Shown piece after piece: positions 7,461-14,611 of a stretch of 40,086 bases of DNA. Made by a program: the position numbers and the translations under genes. The DNA lies in IMG/VR virus record IMGVR_UViG_3300042864_002412, positions 1 through 40,086 of that record, one strand, 5' to 3'. The notes beneath the pieces were generated by a model, which saw only the letters and a program-made list of their open reading frames with translations, had not been told where the DNA came from and searched no databases. Source of the DNA: a virus. Every line of letters begins with the position of its first letter. Position 1 is the stretch's first letter.

Positions 7461-7674
7461 TTGTTCTTAATTTTATTCCTAATAAATCGTAATCCTCTTT
7501 ATTAAAATCATAATATTCTCTGCCGTTCACGATCTGGCGAGGATGATTTTCAAGCCATTCTGGCGTAATTAAGGTTTTAATATTTTCCAAAACACCATCT
7601 AAATTGGTTTTCAAATTTCTTATTTCCTCAGAAGTCATATACACTACTTCTGCATCTTTAAAAATATCTTCCAT
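7444..7674 (-). CDS. small hypothetical protein, 76 aa
   Basis: ATG is preceded by TTGGAGAA. The protein is acidic and helical (TSEEIRNLKTNLDGVLENIK) with a C-terminal DFNKEDYDLLGIKLRTIILS segment. No family recognised. A TATAAATA box (7700-7707 on this strand) lies 25 nt upstream. Confidence 0.6.
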   Translation of the reverse strand: MEDIFKDAEVVYMTSEEIRNLKTNLDGVLENIKTLITPEWLENHPRQIVNGREYYDFNKEDYDLLGIKLRTIILSY

Positions 7675-7699
7675 AAAAATTCTCCAATATGTTAATATA

Positions 7700-7707
7700 T
7701 ATTTATA
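7700..7707 (-). promoter_or_regulatory. T4-late-like TATAAATA box
   Basis: Minus-strand TATAAATA, 25 nt before the start codon at 7674. Positional evidence only. Confidence 0.35.
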
Positions 7708-7710
7708 ATA

Positions 7711-8136
7711 TTAATCTTTAATATCCCAAATATAATCCTTCCCATCGGATTTTTTCGAACTCAATAACCCAATAGACTTTTGACGCGATAAACACCGCGT
7801 TACCTGCTCCTTTATCTCCTTCACAAAATTCTTGTCTTCCGAATCGAGATTTTTAGTCAACATAACAGCATGCGTTATATCTGTCGTACTCAAACCAGAT
7901 TCCTTCCCGCGCAACGCATCCATAATCAGGCGTGATAATTCACCATGCCAAAAAATCTTCGCCTTCTCTTCCTTCTTTGTGAGAATGGGTGTGCTACCAT
8001 CGAATAACCGCATCGTCGCTTCTAAGTGTCGTAAATTATCCTTATGTAAATCAATCTGAATTTGTAGATTTTTTATAACTGCCGTTAATTCAGCGTGCTT
8101 CTCCTGAAGCGGTTTCAAAATTTCAGCGAACGGCAT
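7711..8136 (-). CDS. coiled-coil plus winged-helix-like protein, 141 aa
   Basis: Residues about 5-48 form a coiled coil (KHAELTAVIKNLQIQIDLHK), then comes a short linker ending in RLFDGS and a domain with the pattern GELSRLIMDALRGKESGLST and TDITHAVM typical of a winged helix. Proteins with this layout are common, unnamed, in alphaproteobacterial genomes. DNA binding is inferred. Codon use is intermediate between phage and host. It is the last gene inside the island. Confidence 0.6.
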   Translation of the reverse strand: MPFAEILKPLQEKHAELTAVIKNLQIQIDLHKDNLRHLEATMRLFDGSTPILTKKEEKAKIFWHGELSRLIMDALRGKESGLSTTDITHAVMLTKNLDSEDKNFVKEIKEQVTRCLSRQKSIGLLSSKKSDGKDYIWDIKD

Positions 8137-8207
8137 CTTTCATTCCAATTTTGATTTTTGATCTCGATATGCAATATACTGTAAAATGCCGGGCTTCTGC
8201 TGAGAAA

Positions 8208-8235
8208 GTTAGTGGCGTTTGCTACATAATACCGG
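8208..8235 (-). repeat. right copy of the 28-bp inverted repeat bounding the island
   Basis: Read on the minus strand: CCGGTATTATGTA, G, CAAACGCCAC, T, AAC; it differs from 1118-1145 at two positions. It lies between the divergent genes starting at 8136 and 8335, close to the return of phage structural genes. Confidence 0.65.
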
Positions 8236-8258
8236 AAAAATTAAATTTAAAAAAGCGC

Positions 8259-8287
8259 TTGACAAAGATCAGAAAATTTTCTATATT
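8259..8287 (+). promoter_or_regulatory. consensus promoter with AGAAAATTTTCT palindrome
   Basis: TTGACA (8259-8264), 17-nt spacer, TATATT (8282-8287). The palindrome AGAAAATTTTCT at 8271-8282 abuts the -10 box. The same arrangement occurs at 13841-13869 and 26029-26057, pointing to a shared operator. Confidence 0.75.
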
Positions 8288-8334
8288 GGGTTCATCAAGA
8301 CGGAAACGTCGCAACGAACAAAGGAGATTGAACT

Positions 8335-8526
8335 ATGGAACTTCTTTTTATTCTTATTGCATCGCCCTTTTTCACCTTTGCAATTGGCCTAGCAGTTGTT
8401 TCTTTATTTGGTACTGTTACGGTAAATAAACGTAAAATTGGTGGCTTAAAAACACTTTGTTTTATTATTTCCGTTGTTTTGTTTTTAATTGGTTATGGAA
8501 TTATGAACATTCCTAATTTCTTTTAA
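8335..8526 (+). CDS. small membrane protein, 63 aa
   Basis: ATG follows AAAGGAGATT. Two membrane helices (residues about 3-27 and 40-58) are separated by a short basic loop (NKRKIGG). It is alone between a strong promoter and a strong terminator, so it is probably expressed to a high level or at a special time. Small two-helix proteins of phages include holins and superinfection or defence proteins; I cannot choose between these. Confidence 0.65.
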   Translation: MELLFILIASPFFTFAIGLAVVSLFGTVTVNKRKIGGLKTLCFIISVVLFLIGYGIMNIPNFF

Positions 8527-8528
8527 AA

Positions 8529-8554
8529 AAAGGGGAGATTTAAATCTCCCCTTT
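8529..8554. terminator. bidirectional palindromic terminator
   Basis: A perfect palindrome with arms AAAGGGGAGATTT / AAATCTCCCCTTT. It separates the small membrane gene from the convergent virion protein gene. Confidence 0.8.
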
Positions 8555-8562
8555 ATTAATTA

Positions 8563-9621
8563 TTAAACATAAGTCAAATAAATCGTAGCGCTTCCTACTG
8601 TTGAACTTCCAGAAGTAAATAATTTAATTTCTGTATTGCCACTTGGGAAGTCAAAACCACCGCTGCGAACGTAATTACCAGTTTGTGTTAAATCATAATC
8701 AGTATCGGTTAAAACAGCAGTATTATTACCGTCTGTACCAACATTAAAAGATTTATTTCCATCAAAAACAGTATTAACTTTAATTTCTGCTCCAATAATT
8801 CTTGAAACTTTATAAGTGGAATAAATATTTCCGGCAGTTGCTAAAACGATTGGCCCAGTAGTTGAAGAATTAACTGTAATTTTAATTGAACTAGCATCAA
8901 CTTTAACTGCGTCTTCAGTTGAAATCAATTTCCAAGCAGAACCAGTCCAACGATATTCTGCATATTCGCCTGTATCTGTTATTTGAGGATCGGCACTTGC
9001 ATCTAACACAAATGCACCATCGCCAGCCTTTAATCCAGTTAATGCATCTCTAGCAGCAATGTTAGCAACAATATATGTTTTTGTTGATCCAGCAGCACTT
9101 GCTACGCCTTTTGCTCCAATATATCGATAACCTTCAATCCAAACATTGCTTGATGTTATGCCCGATGGAATATTTGTATCAGCAAAATTTAAAACACCAG
9201 CAGTATAATCAAACATATAAGAATCAGAGTTACCAGAACCATTTGGGAATATTTGAACCCCGCCCAATGCTGGATTTCCACGATAAATCTTTACCGCATA
9301 ATTACTTCCAAATGTAGGAGAAATCCAATCAACCAATCCAGTTAAAAATGTACGATTGGTTGTTGATGTTGCGTCCATTGTTAAATTTATTTGTGAACTT
9401 GAATTGGCAACCGTGCGAACACTTACTGCCGATGTATTAGAAATTGGTGGAGTATTTGGAATATTTTCTGGTTCAGCCCAAATTTGATTTGCATAAACTG
9501 GTAAAGGACTAGCAATAGTTTCATTGCTAACACTTTTTGCACTTGCCGTATCGGTTTTAGCAACGCCACCAATAACTTTTTTAACTAATAGGTCGATTAA
9601 TTGTGTATCTGAAATAGCCAT
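8563..9621 (-). CDS. phage virion/tail structural protein, 352 aa
   Basis: It starts MAISDTQLIDLLVKKVIGGV, then has a KTD...NETIASP...ANQIWAE region of the kind seen in virion proteins of T4-like marine myophages. The remainder is Ser/Thr/Gly-rich beta-structure (residues about 80-352), typical of tail fibre or baseplate-attached proteins, with no enzymatic motif. A TAGGAGAAT ribosome site precedes ATG; the gene lies 14 nt after the 617-aa structural gene and is surely co-transcribed with it. Exact place in the virion cannot be told. Confidence 0.7.
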   Translation of the reverse strand: MAISDTQLIDLLVKKVIGGVAKTDTASAKSVSNETIASPLPVYANQIWAEPENIPNTPPISNTSAVSVRTVANSSSQINLTMDATSTTNRTFLTGLVDWISPTFGSNYAVKIYRGNPALGGVQIFPNGSGNSDSYMFDYTAGVLNFADTNIPSGITSSNVWIEGYRYIGAKGVASAAGSTKTYIVANIAARDALTGLKAGDGAFVLDASADPQITDTGEYAEYRWTGSAWKLISTEDAVKVDASSIKITVNSSTTGPIVLATAGNIYSTYKVSRIIGAEIKVNTVFDGNKSFNVGTDGNNTAVLTDTDYDLTQTGNYVRSGGFDFPSGNTEIKLFTSGSSTVGSATIYLTYV

Positions 9622-9635
9622 TTTTTATTCTCCTA

Positions 9636-11489
9636 TTAATTACTTGCCGCTAAAATGCTTAATGCTGGAATTGATTGTCCAGAAGTTAATTTAAATCTAA
9701 CTAAAATTGAATTGTTGGTTGCACTTGCTGAACTTAATGTACCAAAAGTAACAGTTCTTCTTGCATTGGTATATTGTGTGCTAGTAGCTAAAACACCACC
9801 TAATGCACAACCATTACTTCCATTACCACCAGCGCCAGCACCAGGAGCACCAGAACCAGAATAAGCTAAACTCATATCAAACCAACCATTTAATGTACTT
9901 GTTGTTTCTTGACCTACTAATTTAATCCAGCAACCACCAATACCACTAACACCTGTTGTTAATTGAAGATCAAATTTACTAACTGGTGTACGTCTAAACC
10001 AAAATGTAATATATTGTGCGCCTGTTCGACCAACACTTAAATTTGGCCCAACTGGTAAATGACCAGTTGAATAATTTGTTTGGTTATGAGATAATAAACC
10101 AGCAACTACTGCTGTTTCATAAGTGCTTAAAGCTGCATTTTGTACCCAATCTGTTGATGTTCCAGTAAAAGTATAATTTGGTGTATCAGCATTTGAATTA
10201 GAAGAAATTCTTTGTGCAACTGAATCTCCGGTTGTTCCAGCAATAGTAATTGGAATATTCATTTCATCAATTCTACTGCCAACTGTTCCACGTTTTACTA
10301 ACACAATTGAAGAACTTAAATTGGTTGCAGCACTTGAACCATTTACGTTTGTTGAAACTGCTTGAATTAAACCAGAATTATGAATGTTTGTTCCATTAAC
10401 TAAAATAGAAACTGGTGTAATTGGAGTAGCAGCAACAGTTTGTCGAGTAATTGGTGTAGTAATACCTAAAGTTGCATAAGTATAACTTTGTGATGCTATA
10501 ATAGAATTTGTGCCAGAAACCGTAAATGGGGTTGAACCGCCATAATACGTTTCACCTGATAAATTGTTAACACTTGCTGAACCAGTTAAAGTTGCGGTTG
10601 AATCACCATAATGAGGCACACTTGAACTATAGGCAAATGTAGGAGAACCTGATTGAGATAAACCAACTGAGCTAACAACTGGGGTTGCTGTTATATTGTC
10701 TCTAATATAAAAAACATCCCCTGTTGAACCAGCAGCCGAATGATTGATTGAAATACGATTTGTTCCTTGTGTTCCAACTATACCACTACCAGAAATATCA
10801 ATGGATTTCCAAAAACCGGGCGTAATAACTGGAAAATCTTTTTGATCTGCTATTACAAGATTACCATAAGTTCCATTATCGCCAGTTCCAGTTAAAACAC
10901 GAGAACCAGAAGATGCGCCATTATTAATAAGTGTAACGGTTCCTGAGTTGCCTGGACCCATATCATTAAATGTGTTAGTAGTTGCGTTTGAAGTTAAGCG
11001 TGTAACTGCTTGTCCAGCACTCCAAGGAGAAGTTGTTCCTGTATTGTTTGGAACCGCACCAGCAGCTTGTAATGGTGATGTACCAACTGAAGTTAAAGTT
11101 AATGCTTGAGCATTTGGAAAAGCTGGCGGTTGTGCAGGAACAAGCAATGAAAGAACTTCATTTAAACCATCAATTGCTGCACTTATTTTGGTATTTTCAT
11201 CAATTGGAACCGCTCCTGGTGTCCAACTACCATCGCCGTTTGCGATATCGCCTAAACGAAAATCAAAACCAGTAAAAGTAACTGGTACATCTGCAATTGC
11301 GCTTTCTAATTGAGATAAATTTGTTGCTTCTGATGGATTGGTTCCATCTGCAACTGATAATTTAGCTAAAGTGGTATCATCTACGTTTTTAACTTCGATA
11401 ACACCATTATTGTTTTTTAATTGTGGACCAGCTTTGCCTAAGCGAACTTTACTGGCTACACCTTCCAATGAAAAATTATTTGATGACAT
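9636..11489 (-). CDS. large virion structural protein (tail-fibre-like), 617 aa
   Basis: The N-terminus (NFSLEGVASKVRLGKAGPQL, then VADGTNPSEATNLSQLE) resembles structural proteins of large myophages. The rest is low-complexity beta-rich Ser/Thr/Gly/Asn sequence with repeated short strands, as in fibres and decoration proteins. No enzymatic motif seen. ATG follows AGAGGAGTT. A TATAAATA box lies 25 nt upstream of the start, fitting late expression. Confidence 0.7.
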   Translation of the reverse strand: MSSNNFSLEGVASKVRLGKAGPQLKNNNGVIEVKNVDDTTLAKLSVADGTNPSEATNLSQLESAIADVPVTFTGFDFRLGDIANGDGSWTPGAVPIDENTKISAAIDGLNEVLSLLVPAQPPAFPNAQALTLTSVGTSPLQAAGAVPNNTGTTSPWSAGQAVTRLTSNATTNTFNDMGPGNSGTVTLINNGASSGSRVLTGTGDNGTYGNLVIADQKDFPVITPGFWKSIDISGSGIVGTQGTNRISINHSAAGSTGDVFYIRDNITATPVVSSVGLSQSGSPTFAYSSSVPHYGDSTATLTGSASVNNLSGETYYGGSTPFTVSGTNSIIASQSYTYATLGITTPITRQTVAATPITPVSILVNGTNIHNSGLIQAVSTNVNGSSAATNLSSSIVLVKRGTVGSRIDEMNIPITIAGTTGDSVAQRISSNSNADTPNYTFTGTSTDWVQNAALSTYETAVVAGLLSHNQTNYSTGHLPVGPNLSVGRTGAQYITFWFRRTPVSKFDLQLTTGVSGIGGCWIKLVGQETTSTLNGWFDMSLAYSGSGAPGAGAGGNGSNGCALGGVLATSTQYTNARRTVTFGTLSSASATNNSILVRFKLTSGQSIPALSILAASN

Positions 11490-11513
11490 TATTTAACTCC
11501 TCTAATAACCTAA

Positions 11514-11521
11514 TATTTATA
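11514..11521 (-). promoter_or_regulatory. T4-late-like promoter box for the structural operon
   Basis: TATAAATA followed by TTAGG on the minus strand, 25 nt before the start of the 617-aa structural gene. This is the most credible of the TATAAATA boxes because the gene is a late type. Confidence 0.45.
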
Positions 11522-11548
11522 TAAAATTAACAATTTTTTAAATTGAAA

Positions 11549-11800
11549 TTATAGCCCGAAAAAATAAGCATAAGGTAATAAAAGTAACATAACAATAAAC
11601 ATAAGAGAATATGTTTGTATTTGAACAATTTCATTTTGCGAAAGAAATTTCAAACTATTATCAGTATAATTTTGTAGATAAATTACCTGTTGTTCTTTTG
11701 ATAATTTAGAATAATAAATTACATCAAAGTTTTTAAACTTAATATAAACAATTGAAATAAAAGATAAAATTAAATTCATCAATGCCGCTGTAAAAATCAT
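11549..11800 (-). CDS. small membrane protein with two helices, 83 aa
   Basis: Hydrophobic helices at residues about 2-20 and 66-83 flank a hydrophilic loop of about 45 residues (YYSKLSKEQQVIYLQNYTDN). ATG is preceded by CAAGGAAC. It lies upstream of, and on the same strand as, the structural genes. The topology would fit a holin-like or membrane-remodelling protein, but there is no family match I can name. Confidence 0.55.
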   Translation of the reverse strand: MIFTAALMNLILSFISIVYIKFKNFDVIYYSKLSKEQQVIYLQNYTDNSLKFLSQNEIVQIQTYSLMFIVMLLLLPYAYFFGL

Positions 11801-11880
11801 AATTGTTCCTTGTATTGTTTTTTAATTTAATCTATTTAAAATTAATAATAAAATATTTTTGCAATTTCGTCAAGTTTTAT

Positions 11881-11909
11881 TTGTTTAAATTATCATTTTT
11901 GATTATACT
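11881..11909 (+). promoter_or_regulatory. promoter for the deaminase operon
   Basis: TTGTTT (11881-11886), 17-nt spacer, TATACT (11904-11909), 19 nt upstream of the start codon. Confidence 0.6.
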
Positions 11910-11927
11910 CTAATCAAGAGGTTAAAA

Positions 11928-12356
11928 ATGAACAAAGAATATTTTCAAATTTTAAAAAACTTAGCAGAAAAAAGTCCTGATCCAACAAGAAAAGTGGCAG
12001 CATTAATTGTAAAAAACAACGAAATAATTTCAACTGGTTTTAATGATTGGGCGGATATAAAAGATAAAAATCCAAAATATCTTGAAAAACCACATAAATA
12101 TTTTTATTTGGAACATGCGGAAAGAAATGCTATTTTTTCTGCAATTATTAACAATATTGATGTTAAAGATAGCATTATGTATATTAATTGGTGGCCTTGC
12201 TCGGAATGTGTAAAGGTAATGATTAAATTCAAAATAAAAGAAATTGTTGTTCCACCTAAACCAACAGGAAAAACATTACAAGAAAGTTTTGATGCAGCAG
12301 AACATATGTTAAACAACTCAAATATAAAAGTTACAATTTGTGAGGAATTATTATGA
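11928..12356 (+). CDS. dCMP/cytidine deaminase-family protein, 142 aa
   Basis: The zinc site is complete: His63-Ala-Glu65 (HAERNAIF) and Cys91-x2-Cys94 (WWPCSECVKVM). Glu65 is the proton shuttle. The family removes the amino group from (deoxy)cytidine compounds; T4-type phages use dCMP deaminase to supply dUMP for dTTP. The protein is shorter than T4 dCMP deaminase (193 aa), so the substrate is not certain. ATG follows AGAGGTTAAAA. The stop overlaps the next start by 4 nt (ATGA), giving translational coupling. Confidence 0.8.
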   Translation: MNKEYFQILKNLAEKSPDPTRKVAALIVKNNEIISTGFNDWADIKDKNPKYLEKPHKYFYLEHAERNAIFSAIINNIDVKDSIMYINWWPCSECVKVMIKFKIKEIVVPPKPTGKTLQESFDAAEHMLNNSNIKVTICEELL

Positions 12357-12871
12357 ATAATGAAATAATTAATTTATTAAATGAAATAGAACTATCAGAG
12401 AAATTATTGGAAGAAAATAAAATAAAGATTAATAATTTAATTTCTCTTAAAAATAAAGAATTAAAATCATATCGTTATGAATTTGAATATGATGAAACGT
12501 TTGGTGTGCCATATTCTTTTAATATTGATCTAATTAATAAAAACATTGTTGTTGAATTTCAACATACAAGTTATGATTCGTATGATAACGATGAGGGTGG
12601 CGGTTCTGGTCCAAAAGTTTCTTCTTGGTCAACCACGAGTAAAAAAGAAATAGTTATTAACTATAATGATGATATTTTATTCTCTGATATAAATCTTGGT
12701 AAATGGTTAGATTTAGAACTATTCAAAAATAGATTAGAACAAGAAAAATGTCATGTTTTAGAATATAAAGAAGAAATGTATAACCGTATTAAGAGATATA
12801 ATAATCTAATAGAAAAATCTAATAAAATTATCGAAAATACACAAAAAATTATTGATAGTTATAAGTTATAA
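12353..12871 (+). CDS. hypothetical coiled-coil protein, 172 aa
   Basis: Two helical ends (residues about 1-38 and 118-172, Lys/Glu/Asn-rich, heptad-like) flank a beta-rich middle that contains an acidic glycine stretch, DNDEGGGSGPK. This could be a hairpin of helices bearing a small globular domain. Translationally coupled to the deaminase and followed 10 nt later by the 173-aa gene. No family recognised. Confidence 0.6.
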   Translation: MNNEIINLLNEIELSEKLLEENKIKINNLISLKNKELKSYRYEFEYDETFGVPYSFNIDLINKNIVVEFQHTSYDSYDNDEGGGSGPKVSSWSTTSKKEIVINYNDDILFSDINLGKWLDLELFKNRLEQEKCHVLEYKEEMYNRIKRYNNLIEKSNKIIENTQKIIDSYKL

Positions 12872-12881
12872 GGAATAAAAA

Positions 12882-13403
12882 ATGAAATTACCATTTTGGT
12901 TATTACCTGGAAGTTGGGGATTAAAAGGCAAAACTAGAAAAATTGCCGAAGCAGAATATTATTATTCTGGAATTGAATTAGAAAAAGAATTGTTTATTTT
13001 AAACAATGATATGGGTATTATTGATAATACTTTAGAAATTTTAAAATTTGATTTACAATTAAATTTATTAACAAAAGAACAATATCGTGAAAAAATAAAA
13101 TTGTTTCTTAAAAACGATAAAAAACTATTTGAATATCAATTACTTTGGCAATTAGAAGACGAAGATATTGATCAAGATACTTATGAATTAGAATTGGCTA
13201 ATTTAAAACAAGAACCATTTATGAAAATGTTAGATAGTAATTTTGATAATAAAAAAGGCTTAGATGGATTACAATTAAAATTAATTTGGAATGAATATTT
13301 TATAGAATATCTTCGTTTAAATGGTTATGTTGGAACAGAAGAACAAATTGTTTCACAATATATTAATGATATAATGAGTGAAACCGTTCCAGTTGATTTT
13401 TAA
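12882..13403 (+). CDS. hypothetical helical protein, 173 aa
   Basis: ATG follows TAAGGAAT. After a short start (FWLLPGSWGLKGKTRKIAEA) the protein is acidic and predicted all-helical, with a striking run LLWQLEDEDIDQDTYELEL. No motif known to me. It ends the three-gene unit and overlaps the convergent deaminase gene by 4 nt at the stops. Confidence 0.6.
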   Translation: MKLPFWLLPGSWGLKGKTRKIAEAEYYYSGIELEKELFILNNDMGIIDNTLEILKFDLQLNLLTKEQYREKIKLFLKNDKKLFEYQLLWQLEDEDIDQDTYELELANLKQEPFMKMLDSNFDNKKGLDGLQLKLIWNEYFIEYLRLNGYVGTEEQIVSQYINDIMSETVPVDF

Positions 13404-13810
13404 TCAACTACAATAGTCTCACCATCAAACCCAGTATAAACTACACGACCAATTCCATAAGCAGCAATTGCTTGAGTACAACCACTACAAGGCTTGGCAA
13501 TAGCACGATCTTCGTTTTTCGTCAAACGCAAAACATAAATCGTGCTTTTCTTCCAATCATTCGGATGAATAATACGCTTGCTGGCAGCAACAATACTTGC
13601 CACTTCAGCATGAAGATAAATAGCTTCCTTATTACGGCCAAACTTAGTTTGAAGCGGATGCGTTTTAAGTTGATTGGTTTGAAAAGAAACAATTTCGTTT
13701 TTAAAAACAATACATGCGCCAACACGCGCATTTGCAATGGCTTCATGATCTACAAGATTGCGTTCAATGAAATCCATCCAACGATCATCTCGAACCAAAA
13801 TTCTCGACAT
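13400..13810 (-). CDS. second cytidine/dCMP deaminase-like protein, 136 aa
   Basis: A second zinc-dependent deaminase fold: His67-Ala-Glu69 (LHAEVASIV) and Cys108-x2-Cys111 (KPCSGCTQAI). It is quite different in sequence from the one at 11928, so it probably has another substrate (free nucleoside, nucleotide or a modified base). ATG follows AAGGGAAAT. It is driven by a promoter embedded in the 34-bp palindrome at 13835-13868. The end reads YTGFDGETIVVD. Confidence 0.75.
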   Translation of the reverse strand: MSRILVRDDRWMDFIERNLVDHEAIANARVGACIVFKNEIVSFQTNQLKTHPLQTKFGRNKEAIYLHAEVASIVAASKRIIHPNDWKKSTIYVLRLTKNEDRAIAKPCSGCTQAIAAYGIGRVVYTGFDGETIVVD

Positions 13811-13834
13811 TTAATTTCCCTTCATCAACATTAG

Positions 13835-13869
13835 AGACAGAGTATAGAAAATTTTCTATACTCTGTCTA
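13835..13869 (-). promoter_or_regulatory. 34-bp perfect palindrome acting as promoter and possibly terminator
   Basis: Bases 13835-13868 are a perfect palindrome with arms of 17 nt (AGACAGAGTATAGAAAA / TTTTCTATACTCTGTCT). On the minus strand it carries TAGACA (13864-13869), a 17-nt spacer and TATACT (13841-13846), ready to drive the deaminase at 13810. The same palindrome follows the stop of the family gene at 13887 and could end its transcript. The central AGAAAATTTTCT is shared with promoters at 8259 and 26029. Confidence 0.6.
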
Positions 13870-13886
13870 GTGCTTTTTTATAAAAA

Positions 13887-14216
13887 TTAATTTTGTAAAA
13901 ACCATAACACTCTGTCTGTTTCATTCATACCTAATGCATCGAAATATAAATCTGGATTTGGATGTTCTTTAATCCAATCCCGGACATTATGGTATTTTTT
14001 ATCGTTTAACCAAAATCCCACAGTTTCATCTGGACGAATTAATGTTGGTCCAGTTAATCGATGCCAACGATAATTTTTTTCACACCAAAGTTTTTCACTT
14101 GTTAAACTGTCTTGAAATGCGGGTGTTTGTTCATCAGGTGAAGAAATATCATGCAGAGGAATATCATCAAAATCTTCAGTGTAAAATTTTTCACCATCAA
14201 TATAATAAATTAACAT
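13887..14216 (-). CDS. HRLTGPA-family paralogue 2 (C-terminal type B), 109 aa
   Basis: Family features: LIYYIDGEKFYTEDF, ISSPDEQTPAFQ, KLWCEKNYRWHRLTGPTLI, FWLNDKKYHNVRDWIKEHPN. The end is type B: PDLYFDALGMNETDRVLWFL. Its start codon overlaps the stop of the gene at 14216 by one base, so it is translated by coupling. The type B copy at 24481 is arranged the same way. Confidence 0.85.
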   Translation of the reverse strand: MLIYYIDGEKFYTEDFDDIPLHDISSPDEQTPAFQDSLTSEKLWCEKNYRWHRLTGPTLIRPDETVGFWLNDKKYHNVRDWIKEHPNPDLYFDALGMNETDRVLWFLQN

Positions 14217-14572
14217 TATAAATTAGCTAACCTTGCGCGCTCTTCATTTGTTTTTCTTCCACGTTTATTGCCTATTTTTTTAGCATTTCCATCAATTGTT
14301 AAATCAATACTATCAGCAATTCTATCAGGTGTCATGCCATTAATTTCTAAAATACAATCATGTGTTAAATTTCTTCGCATACCTGATTTTTTATGACTAC
14401 AATGTAAAATTAACATTTCTGCCTTAATAGAAGCATAAATTACTAAAAATTCATCTATGGTTTCAAAAGAATGCCTGCCTGCCATATCAACTGCCGTATA
14501 TTTTGCTTTAATAATAACGCCTTGTGTTAATTCGTTTTTTTCATATAATACTTTTGCTAATTTAAAATCCAT
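14216..14572 (-). CDS. hypothetical protein with basic AT-hook-like tail, 118 aa
   Basis: A beta-rich N-terminal part (residues about 1-60) is followed by HDCILEINGMTPDRIADSID and a tail GNKRGRKTNEERARLANL, whose KRGRK resembles an AT-hook. This would suit a DNA- or RNA-binding role, but no family is recognised. ATG lies after a TAACATGG context with weak ribosome site. It is co-transcribed with the family gene below it. Confidence 0.55.
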   Translation of the reverse strand: MDFKLAKVLYEKNELTQGVIIKAKYTAVDMAGRHSFETIDEFLVIYASIKAEMLILHCSHKKSGMRRNLTHDCILEINGMTPDRIADSIDLTIDGNAKKIGNKRGRKTNEERARLANL

Positions 14573-14588
14573 GTTATAACTCCAAAAA

Positions 14589-14611
14589 AGAGATTGCCTT
14601 ATGCAATCTCT
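14589..14611 (-). terminator. terminator after the ClpA-like gene
   Basis: A 9-bp stem (AGAGATTGC / GCAATCTCT) with a 5-nt loop; read on the minus strand it is followed by six T residues. The ClpA-like stop codon lies in the loop. Confidence 0.7.

Noticed and set aside
1110-8243. Target-site duplication at the island ends
   Set aside because: The 8 bases outside each repeat (ACAAAACT and AAAAATTA) do not match, so transposition is not proven.
8151-8429. 92-codon plus frame across the promoter at 8259
   Set aside because: Covers the inverted repeat, the promoter and the start of a better gene in another frame.
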